Both the position numbers and the translations under genes were made by a program. Shown piece after piece: positions 25,198-32,268 of a DNA stretch of 64,000 bases. A model generated the notes under the pieces. The model saw only the letters and a program-made list of their open reading frames with translations, made no database searches and was not told where the DNA came from. Position 1 is the stretch's first letter. Each line of letters begins with the position of its first letter. Source of the DNA: Hymenobacter cyanobacteriorum. GTDB lineage: Bacteria > Bacteroidota > Bacteroidia > Cytophagales > Hymenobacteraceae. The DNA lies in the NCBI RefSeq assembly GCF_022631375.1, contig NZ_JALBGC010000001.1, forward strand, positions 248,001 to 312,000. The letters are read 5' to 3'.

Positions 25198-27666
25198 TTA
25201 AGCGCGGCGCACGTTGGGCTTGGCCGGCGCAGGCTTTTTGGCGTTTTTATCTGAAGCGGGCTGCCGTTTAGCTTCCTTCGATTTATCAGCGGCTTTAGCG
25301 GCACCCGCAGCTGCGGATTTGGCTGCTGGTGAGGCGGCCGGCTTGGCCGTGGGTTTAGCAGGCTTGGCGTTCGGCTTCACGCCGGCTGAGCGTTCGGCCA
25401 CGGCGGCTTGCACGTGGGCCTTTTCGCCATCGGCGAACGACTTGCGGGCTTTGGCAGGCTCCATATCCACCGGCACCAAGAGCTTGTTTTCGGCGAGGTC
25501 GGTATGCTCGGGCTCGGGCAGGGCCACGGGCGCGGCAATGCGCGGGCCGGATTCTTCAAGGGTCAGCGTAATCAGGTCGCCGCGCTTGATGGGCGCGCCG
25601 GGGGCCAGCGACTGCTCGCGCACCCGGCCCGAACCCACGGCCCGCACGTGCAGGCCCCGGTTTTCGAGCAGGAACAGGGCATCGCGCAGGCTCAGGCCGC
25701 GGGCCAGCGGCACGCGGTTGGGACGCACCGGGTTCACAACCAACGCCACGGTGCGAGCGTGGAAGGCGGTGTCGGAAGCGCCGCGCACCCACTCCTCGCC
25801 GCCAGTGGCCTGGGTGTTGCCCACCAGGCCCAGTTTCTGGCATACGAGGGCCAGCTCGTCGTTCATGCCGGCGCGCACCAGCGGCACGTGGCTCTTGTTC
25901 AAGCGGGCCTTGGCCAGCAGCGGGCGCTGGCTCAGCAAGTCGCGGGCCATGCACTTGTCGGCCACCTCGCGGAACACCGGCGCGGCCACGTCGGCCCCGT
26001 AGATGCGGCCGTTGCGGGGCGAATCCACTACCACGATGCAGCTGTACTTGGGCTTATCGGCCGGGAAGTAGCCGCAGAAGCTGGTCGAATACGTGCGGGT
26101 ATACTGGCCGTTCTTGAACTTCCAGGCCGTACCGGTTTTGCCGGCAATGCTGTAGTCCTTGGGCCGGATGCTGCGGGCCGTGCCGGCCGTCACCACCCCT
26201 TCCATCATCGACTTCACCTTGGCCAGCGTGGCCTCGGAGCAGATTTTGGGGTTCAATACCTTGGTTTCGTTGTGCTGCAGCACCTGGTCGGCCTGCTTGA
26301 TTTCGCGCACAATCATGGGCTGCACCTTCACACCGCCGTTGGCCACGGCATTGTAGAGGGCCAGCGTTTGCAGCGGCGCCAGCTTCAGCTCGTAGCCGAT
26401 GCTCATGGTGGTGAGCGAGGTGCGGCTCCAGCTGCGGTCTTTAGTGTCCTTCACATAGGGCAACGCCTCGCCGGTCATCTGGAAGCCCAGCGGCTTGTCG
26501 AGGCCGAATTTCTTCAGGTAATCCGTATACTCCGTAGGGTTGCCGGAAAAGTACTTATCGACCAGCTTGGCCACGCCGATGTTGCTCGACTTCTCAAACA
26601 CCTGCTGCACCGTGATGCGGCCGTAGCCGTGCGAGTCCGATTTCACGGCCCCGCCCACGTACATGCGGCCGTTGCCGGTGTCCACCATGTCGTCCAGGGT
26701 CAGCTCGGGGTGCGCCTCAAACAAGGCCATCATCGAGGCGAGCTTGAACGTGGAGCCCGGCTCCGTCCGGCCCTGGTCGGCGAAGGCGTAGTTGTAGTCT
26801 TCCTTATAGGTGTCGTCTGAAGCCTTGCCCAGGTTGGCCACGGCCTTGATTTCGCCGGTCGCCACTTCCATCAGAATCACGCAGCCGTACTGGGCATTGT
26901 TATCTACCAGCGACTTATAGAGGGCATTTTCGGCCACATCCTGCAGGTTGATGTCGAGCGTGGTTTTCACGTCGTAGCCCGGCAGGGGCTTTATTTCGGT
27001 GCCGTCATATACGGGCTTGATGCCGCCCGGCACGCGTTCAAACAGCGCCTCGCCCGCTTTGCCGGCTAGGCTCTGTTCAAAGGTGTACTCCAGGCCCGCG
27101 CCGTGGTGGTCCTCGTTCACAAAGCCGATGGTGCGCTGCGCCAGCCCCCCAAACGGCCGGAAGCGCTTGTCCACCTTCTCAAAAATGGCCCCGCCCCGGT
27201 TGCGTTTCTCACGGAACACCGGCCAGGTCGCCATCAGCTTCTTCTCCTGAAAATTGATTTGCCGCGAGTTGAGCCGGATATAGCGCTGCTTGGCCGTGTG
27301 CGCGTTCACCAGCCGCCGCTTGTATTCCTGCACGCTGCGGTCGCCGAAGAAGTGCGCCAAATGAATCGCCAGTGAGTCAATCCCAGCCCGAAACACGCCA
27401 TCTTCCACCACGCCCGGGTCCCAGGCCACGCGGTAAAACGGCAGCGAAGTGGCCATAATACTCTCGTTATCTGAGTAGATGTTGCCCCGCGTGGCCGGCA
27501 CCGACTGGTAGCTAATGCGTCGCTCCTGCTCTAAAGCACGCCACTTAGCACCTTCCTGAAACTGAATCTTGGTGGCCTTCCAGAAAATGGCGCTCGAAAA
27601 CACGGCCACCCCCAGAAAGGCCAGCCGCACCCGCGTCACTATCGACTTTTTAACGCTCCCTTTCAT
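25198..27666 (-). CDS. ftsI: Class B penicillin-binding protein (FtsI/PBP3) with PASTA domain
   Basis: Septal DD-transpeptidase that cross-links peptidoglycan, partner of FtsW. The 822-residue protein has a membrane anchor at about 14-30 and a dimerisation domain (RGNIYSDNES at 60-69). The transpeptidase motifs are S305-T-F-K308, S360-S-N362 and K510-T-G512. A PASTA-like domain lies at about 650-705 (VPLARGLSLRDALFLLENRG). The last roughly 90 residues are a Lys/Ala/Pro-rich basic tail of low complexity, which is unusual. It is longer than E. coli FtsI (588). Its ATG overlaps the ftsL stop by four bases (ATGA). Confidence 0.96.
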   Translation of the reverse strand: MKGSVKKSIVTRVRLAFLGVAVFSSAIFWKATKIQFQEGAKWRALEQERRISYQSVPATRGNIYSDNESIMATSLPFYRVAWDPGVVEDGVFRAGIDSLAIHLAHFFGDRSVQEYKRRLVNAHTAKQRYIRLNSRQINFQEKKLMATWPVFREKRNRGGAIFEKVDKRFRPFGGLAQRTIGFVNEDHHGAGLEYTFEQSLAGKAGEALFERVPGGIKPVYDGTEIKPLPGYDVKTTLDINLQDVAENALYKSLVDNNAQYGCVILMEVATGEIKAVANLGKASDDTYKEDYNYAFADQGRTEPGSTFKLASMMALFEAHPELTLDDMVDTGNGRMYVGGAVKSDSHGYGRITVQQVFEKSSNIGVAKLVDKYFSGNPTEYTDYLKKFGLDKPLGFQMTGEALPYVKDTKDRSWSRTSLTTMSIGYELKLAPLQTLALYNAVANGGVKVQPMIVREIKQADQVLQHNETKVLNPKICSEATLAKVKSMMEGVVTAGTARSIRPKDYSIAGKTGTAWKFKNGQYTRTYSTSFCGYFPADKPKYSCIVVVDSPRNGRIYGADVAAPVFREVADKCMARDLLSQRPLLAKARLNKSHVPLVRAGMNDELALVCQKLGLVGNTQATGGEEWVRGASDTAFHARTVALVVNPVRPNRVPLARGLSLRDALFLLENRGLHVRAVGSGRVREQSLAPGAPIKRGDLITLTLEESGPRIAAPVALPEPEHTDLAENKLLVPVDMEPAKARKSFADGEKAHVQAAVAERSAGVKPNAKPAKPTAKPAASPAAKSAAAGAAKAADKSKEAKRQPASDKNAKKPAPAKPNVRRA

Positions 27667-28547
27667 CGCGTACGTGCTTTAACGGCCTGCTTTCCTGGCG
27701 ATTGTTTCTTTTGCGCGCTTGTACTCTTTTGTACCTTACTCTTATTGTTGGGCTTACTTTGCGTGCGTTTGGCTGGAGTCGCTTTCGCAGTTCGCGGCGC
27801 AGCAGTTGCTCGGCCCGAAGCGGGAGCCATCGGCACCGAGTCACCTTCCAGTGCCTGGGGCGGGGCAATGATTTCGGGGCCGCTGTCCACGTCAGTGCCA
27901 TCGGCAGGGTGCTTGCGGCCGGCCAGTTGGTCGGCGCGCAGGGCGGCGGTCGAGTCGCGGTCGGCGCGGGCGGCCAGGGTATCGGCCGTAAGCACGGGCA
28001 TCAGTTCCAGCTCAGCCGCATCGAGGTGGCCAGCCGGGACGGTAATGCGGAAGGGCGGCGAGGAGCTTTCTACCAAGCCGATAGCGGCAACTTTGCGGGC
28101 CACCTCGCTCTGCTTGCTGGCCTCCATATAGTCCGATTTCAGCGTGGTATAGTCGGCCCGCAAATCCTCGGTTTCCTGCTTGAGGCGCTGGATATTGCGG
28201 TTCATGCGGTTGCCGTAATGCGTGTTGCCGATGTAAAGCAGCACCAGCAGCATCACGAACAGCAGATGCGGCAGGAAGCGCACCGGCAGCCCCTCACGGA
28301 ACAGCCCGTCGACGCTCGTGGCGCGGTCGAGCAGCGAAAACAGGCTCCACGAGCTGCGCGGGCCGGTTTCGGGCGCGGGCTCACGGCGCACTTTCTCGCG
28401 TTTGGGGCGCGGGGCGGGTTCCGGTTCGGGCGCCACGTACTCGGCCACGGGGGGCGCGGGCGCTACCTCCGGCTCGGGCGCGGCAACCGGGCGCGGCACG
28501 TTGGCGCGGCGCGGGGCATCGGTGGGACGGAGCGTGTTGGCGGCCAT
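27663..28547 (-). CDS. ftsL: FtsL-like divisome protein
   Basis: Assigned from place (between rsmH and ftsI) and architecture. A long Pro/Ala/Glu-rich cytoplasmic N-terminus (1-85) leads to one membrane segment (about 91-107, FLPHLLFVMLLVLLYIGN). A short coiled coil follows (about 113-155, NIQRLKQETEDLRADYTTLK), and then a Lys/Ser-rich tail. FtsL with FtsQ and its partners activates FtsW-FtsI. At 294 residues it is more than twice the usual FtsL length, through both disordered ends. Sequence conservation in this family is low, so the name rests on context. Overlaps ftsI by four bases. Confidence 0.8.
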   Translation of the reverse strand: MAANTLRPTDAPRRANVPRPVAAPEPEVAPAPPVAEYVAPEPEPAPRPKREKVRREPAPETGPRSSWSLFSLLDRATSVDGLFREGLPVRFLPHLLFVMLLVLLYIGNTHYGNRMNRNIQRLKQETEDLRADYTTLKSDYMEASKQSEVARKVAAIGLVESSSPPFRITVPAGHLDAAELELMPVLTADTLAARADRDSTAALRADQLAGRKHPADGTDVDSGPEIIAPPQALEGDSVPMAPASGRATAAPRTAKATPAKRTQSKPNNKSKVQKSTSAQKKQSPGKQAVKARTR

Positions 28548-28556
28548 CGGCAGGGG

Positions 28557-29486
28557 TTAATTTCGGATTGCAACCCGCAATTTAGCACTTCGGGCGCGGC
28601 TGTTCAGCGCCACTTCTTCCGGGTCGGCTTCTTCGGGCTTGCGGTTCACGGCCTCAAAGGGCTTGCTCTCATTGCCGAAGAAGTCTTTTTCGACCGTGCC
28701 GAAAAATTTGCCTTTGCCAATGAAGTTTTTCACCAGCCGGTCTTCCAGCGAGTGGTAGCTCATCACCACCAGCCGGCCGCCGGGGCGCAGCACGTCGGCG
28801 GTTTGCAGCAGCATTTCCTGCAAAGCCTGCATTTCCTGGTTCACCTCGATGCGCAGCGCTTGGAAAACCTGGGCCAGGTACTTGTTCTCCTTGCCGCGCG
28901 GCGTGCAGGGCTGAATAGCGGCTTTGAGTTCGGCAATGGTTTCGAGGCGGCGGCCGCGCCGGGCTGCACCCACCGTAGCGGCCAGCGTGCGGGCATTAGT
29001 CACCTCGCCGTACATCCCGAAAATGCGGTGCAGGTCGGCTTCCTTGTAATCGTTGAGGATATCGGCGGCCGTTAGCGGGCCGTCGGGGTCCATGCGCATG
29101 TCGAGCGGACCGTCGAACCGGGTCGAGAAGCCGCGCTCGGGCGTATCGAACTGGTGCGAGCTCACGCCGAGGTCGGCCAGCAGTGCATCCACCGGCAAAG
29201 CGCCAAGCTGCTGCAATTCAGCGAACAAATCCCGGAAATTAGCTTTCACGAATGTGAACTGCGGGCGGGCCAGCTTGACCGCTTCGGCCTCCGCGTCGGC
29301 ATCCTGGTCAAAGCTGTAGAGATGGCCGGTGGTCAGCTTTTCGAGGATGCGGGCCGAGTGGCCGCCTCCACCGAAGGTCACGTCGACGTAGCGGCCGTCG
29401 GGCTGCAGGTCCATGGCGGCCAGGCACTGGGCCAGCATTACGGGGCGGTGGTAGGCCTGGTCGTTGTCGTAGTCGGTCATGCTCAT
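28557..29486 (-). CDS. rsmH: 16S rRNA (cytosine(1402)-N(4))-methyltransferase RsmH
   Basis: RsmH (MraW) methylates N4 of C1402 in the ribosomal P-site region of 16S rRNA using SAM. The 309-residue protein opens YHRPVMLAQCLAAMDL and shows the SAM motif YVDVTFGGGGHSARIL. The middle has LLADLGVSSHQFDTPERGFS, and the end SYHSLEDRLVKNFI. The start at 29486 overlaps the mraZ stop in an ATGA, which supports coupled translation; a second ATG six bases later is possible. Confidence 0.97.
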   Translation of the reverse strand: MSMTDYDNDQAYHRPVMLAQCLAAMDLQPDGRYVDVTFGGGGHSARILEKLTTGHLYSFDQDADAEAEAVKLARPQFTFVKANFRDLFAELQQLGALPVDALLADLGVSSHQFDTPERGFSTRFDGPLDMRMDPDGPLTAADILNDYKEADLHRIFGMYGEVTNARTLAATVGAARRGRRLETIAELKAAIQPCTPRGKENKYLAQVFQALRIEVNQEMQALQEMLLQTADVLRPGGRLVVMSYHSLEDRLVKNFIGKGKFFGTVEKDFFGNESKPFEAVNRKPEEADPEEVALNSRARSAKLRVAIRN

Positions 29487-29956
29487 GCGGCTAAGCCGGC
29501 GAGCGGCGGGGTTTCAACGGATAAGAATTTCTGGGCCAACTTACTAAAGCTCTGCTGGTCTTTGATAAGGAACTCGTCGTAGCGGGCCGGGTCCCAGATT
29601 TCACAGCGATTGCCGAGCCCTACAATAATAGCTTCCTTCTCGATACCGGCGTAGCGCAACATGGTGCGCGGCAGCATGAAACGGTTGATACTGTCGAGCT
29701 CCACCTCGGTCATGCCCCGGAAAAAGTTGCGCTGAAACTGGCGGTACTCCTCGTTGAACTCGTCCAGTGCCATCACCTTCTCGTGAATCACGCGCCAGGC
29801 GGCCCGCGGGTACAGCACCAGGCAGGGCTCGAAACCGCGCACTAGCACCAGCTGGTTGCCCGATTGCTCGGGCAGGTTGCCTTTCACCTTGGCCGGCAAC
29901 ACCAGCCGCCCCTTGGGGTCGAGCTTGCATTCGTATTCGCCGGAGAGCAGGTTCAT
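29483..29956 (-). CDS. mraZ: Transcriptional regulator MraZ
   Basis: MraZ is an AbrB-like DNA-binding protein that forms rings and represses the dcw operon it heads. The 157-residue protein has the two expected tandem domains: LSGEYECKLDPKGRLVLPAK at the start and a second copy with MTEVELDSINRFMLPRTML. I prefer the ATG at 29956, which gives MNLLSGEYECKLD; a GTG two codons upstream is possible. Three TGGT repeats with 10-base spacing lie upstream and are the likely operator. Confidence 0.95.
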   Translation of the reverse strand: MNLLSGEYECKLDPKGRLVLPAKVKGNLPEQSGNQLVLVRGFEPCLVLYPRAAWRVIHEKVMALDEFNEEYRQFQRNFFRGMTEVELDSINRFMLPRTMLRYAGIEKEAIIVGLGNRCEIWDPARYDEFLIKDQQSFSKLAQKFLSVETPPLAGLAA

Positions 29957-30018
29957 GGGCACAAGTAGCCGGGTGAGAAAGCGGCGACATTAGCAAATGT
30001 ACGGGAACCCCTCCGAAA

Positions 30019-30046
30019 ACCAACCACGATTTACCATTTCCTACCA
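30019..30046 (-). promoter_or_regulatory. Putative MraZ operator: three TGGT boxes at 10-base period
   Basis: On the minus strand, TGGT occurs with exact 10-base spacing (plus-strand ACCA at 30043, 30033 and 30023), each copy followed by A/T-rich bases. MraZ of other bacteria binds three to four TGGG-type boxes separated by five bases, which also gives a 10-base period. The boxes lie just downstream of the proposed -7 element, where binding would block initiation. Confidence 0.65.
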
Positions 30047-30077
30047 CAAATGCAAAACGGCCTTCCCAGCGTTTAAA
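30047..30077 (-). promoter_or_regulatory. Candidate Bacteroidota-type promoter of the dcw cluster
   Basis: On the minus strand TTTA is followed after 19 bases by TGCATTTG. The phylum consensus is TTTG, 19-21 bases, TAnnTTTG, so this is one mismatch in each element with ideal spacing. The -7 element directly precedes the MraZ boxes, about 90 bases before the mraZ ATG. Confidence 0.5.
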
Positions 30078-30292
30078 TGCAGTTTTTGAAAAATCCGGAG
30101 AGGTGCAAACGTGCGAATTACTGTGGGGAAAGCGCCAATTACGCCAAAGTGGCAGTACGCACTCAGCCTTAGCAGGCCACTTGCCTGCTGCCTGGAAAAC
30201 ACTTGCGGTACCCATCACGCACCTATGCTTGGTTAGCTCTCTGGAGCACTGCTGGTTCGACGCAAGGATGTGATAGCCGGAGCGTGTTAGGC

Positions 30293-31414
30293 TTATTGTG
30301 CCCGCAAGCTTTGCGCAATGAATGCTGGAATGTCTTCCCGGTTTAAACCGAACTCCTGTCTGAGCGCGGTGTAAAAATCCTCATCCGACGTACCGTAGGT
30401 GAATAGCTTTTTCAATTTAGGCAGCCCGCCCGCCCGCAAAGCGGCCTCGCAGATAATGCCGCCTACCACGTACTGCGGATTGGTTTTCTCATCTAGCGTC
30501 GTGAACGTGAGTGGATTTTCCAAATCGACAGCATGGGTAGCCAAGTATTCGAGCGTCCGTTTCTTGTGGTAGACCAGGGGCTGGCCAAAATGGCCGCCGC
30601 GCAGGGCTGAGTAGCCCGTGAGCAAGAGTGGGTGGGCTTTAGGGAAATACGGATTGATAACATGCACTAACTCGTGCAGATAGCCTTCGCTGAGTCCACC
30701 GGCGTAAACCAAGTGGTTCACTTCGTCATAGAACCCGCACACGGTATCGCCGCCCATGCCAACGACATAATCGAAGCCTTTCATGCGATGTACCTCGGCG
30801 CAGTCGGTGGCGATGTAGTAGGTAACGGGGAACGGCGGGATAGCAAAATCACGGAACAGGTTTGTTAGAAAGTCATCGGCCTGCCGGGCCTGTTCCTGAT
30901 TGAAGCGGTAGCCTGGCGGGAAGCGGTAAACCAGCCGGCCGACCGTGCGGGCAGGCCAAGCGCGCGTGTAGCTGGTGAGGTGATTGACCAGCAGCCACTG
31001 CGGGCCGGCGCGTTCGAACTGGGTATTGAGGATGCAGAAGGTGGTTATCTGGCGCAGGGTATCGGCAGGATTCTGCCAATAGAACAGCGTACGGCATTGG
31101 TAGTGCGTGGAGTCCAGCGGCTCAATGCTCAGCAGCAGCTTCTGGGTGGTGTACTGGAACACGTTGGGATGCACGTAGCCCTCACTCAGGAGCAAATCGG
31201 CCTGGGGATAGCGCTTCAGCTCTGCCGGTGCCCAATACTGCGACTGGTGGCGAAAGCCCGAGCCCAGATACCGGTCCCACACCGCCAGTATCGCTTGCTT
31301 GTCGGCCGTGGCAGCTTGTACGCCGGCATTCAGGCGAAACTGTTGGTAAGATTGTCCAAACCCTGCCCGAACGATGAAGAACAGCACGGCTACAAGCACA
31401 TACAACTGCCGCAT
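30293..31414 (-). CDS. Putative secreted zinc metallopeptidase (HExxH)
   Basis: A 373-residue protein with an N-terminal signal peptide (VLVAVLFFIVRAGFGQ, cleavage likely near residue 19). It has a single candidate zinc site, HELVH, within GYLHELVHVINPYF in the second half. This is the HExxH pattern of gluzincin-type peptidases; a downstream Glu ligand is plausible but I cannot assign it. N-terminal to it is a domain with many aromatic residues and no recognisable family. It could also be an inactive or non-proteolytic relative. It stands alone, and its codons are more A+T-rich than the neighbours'. The ATG at 31414 begins the signal peptide. Confidence 0.65.
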   Translation of the reverse strand: MRQLYVLVAVLFFIVRAGFGQSYQQFRLNAGVQAATADKQAILAVWDRYLGSGFRHQSQYWAPAELKRYPQADLLLSEGYVHPNVFQYTTQKLLLSIEPLDSTHYQCRTLFYWQNPADTLRQITTFCILNTQFERAGPQWLLVNHLTSYTRAWPARTVGRLVYRFPPGYRFNQEQARQADDFLTNLFRDFAIPPFPVTYYIATDCAEVHRMKGFDYVVGMGGDTVCGFYDEVNHLVYAGGLSEGYLHELVHVINPYFPKAHPLLLTGYSALRGGHFGQPLVYHKKRTLEYLATHAVDLENPLTFTTLDEKTNPQYVVGGIICEAALRAGGLPKLKKLFTYGTSDEDFYTALRQEFGLNREDIPAFIAQSLRAQ

Positions 31415-31729
31415 ATTTTTTTTGAAATGACCTATGGAAAGACCAACAAGGGTTGCGCGGCGTTGCAATAATGCCCTAAACGCCGTGGGTTCGGCTATCA
31501 CGCTGGGCTCATCAATTTGTTTTCTGGTAACTGCCAGAAAGACACCTAGGGCATTATCACGCTCAATGAAGTGCGAAGGTCTACGTTACGAAGGCATTAC
31601 ACCATCTATAAGTTAACCTAACAATTGCAGCACGTATTGCTTCGGCGGGTGATAGATGCTACACGCACGCTGGCGGCCCAGATTCCGCACGCCGGACAAC
31701 GTGCCCCAGACCGTACCTTTGTGGCCATC
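31415..31729. other. Divergent intergenic region with a spaced inverted repeat
   Basis: No gene is supported in these 315 bases. An inverted repeat with arms AATAATGCCCTA (about 31468) and TAGGGCATTATC (about 31549) is spaced by roughly 70 bases. Its role is unknown; it may be the remnant of a small mobile repeat or a structured leader. The copper module starts downstream. Confidence 0.6.
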
Positions 31730-32173
31730 ATGCGTCCTCATTCCCGGTTCCGTCGCCTCGTCAGTGTTCTGCTGGCCGTGCTGGTGCTCATCACCTCGGT
31801 GGGCCTCACGGTGCAGCGCCTGACTTGCCGCATGAGCGGGACGAGCACCGTGGCCGTGTCGGTGGCCGGGCACGTCGAACTGCGCGGCTGCATGAGTGAG
31901 CTGGCCCCGGCCACCCCGAAAGCGGCCGACGGCTGCTGCGATTTCAGCAAGCACGAGCACAAGCTCAGCAGCCCGGCGCACGAGCTGGCTGCCAAAATCC
32001 TGGTGCCGGTTCCGGCGATGGCGGTTATTGTGCCACCACTGAGCTGGCCGGTTTCAACTACCGACGCTGTTTCGCTGGCCGCTACTGGCCCGCGCTGGTT
32101 TGCGGCCGATGCCTCGCCCCCACCCCTCGGGGGCCGGGCGCTACTGGCCTTTGTCTGCACCCTGGAAGTCTAG
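31730..32173 (+). CDS. HYC_CC_PP-like small exported protein of the copper module
   Basis: A 147-residue protein with an N-terminal hydrophobic segment (RLVSVLLAVLVLITSVGLTV) and pairs of Cys. An early TCRMSG, a VELRGCMSEL, a GCCDFSKHEHK block rich in Cys and His, and later VPPLSWP are visible. This pattern fits the Bacteroidota HYC_CC_PP family, which sits next to TonB receptors and HMA proteins; I assign it by motif order and context, not by search. The Cys/His block suggests binding of copper or another soft metal in the envelope. It begins the module with the TonB receptor 95 bases downstream. Confidence 0.68.
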   Translation: MRPHSRFRRLVSVLLAVLVLITSVGLTVQRLTCRMSGTSTVAVSVAGHVELRGCMSELAPATPKAADGCCDFSKHEHKLSSPAHELAAKILVPVPAMAVIVPPLSWPVSTTDAVSLAATGPRWFAADASPPPLGGRALLAFVCTLEV

Positions 32174-32268
32174 AATTTCTGATTTTTCCCTGCTGCATCG
32201 GCCGCAGAGGAAACTGTCGCGGCAGCTTGCAGCGGCAATTCATCAGAAACGCTTAACTTCCAGATATT

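Larger units (their letters stand above)
29957..30292. other. Intergenic region upstream of the dcw cluster
   Basis: These 336 bases separate mraZ from the end of the HExxH protein gene. The mraZ-proximal part holds the candidate promoter and MraZ boxes listed separately. From about 30080 to 30292 I see no gene, tRNA or strong hairpin; short frames here lack protein-like features. Confidence 0.7.
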
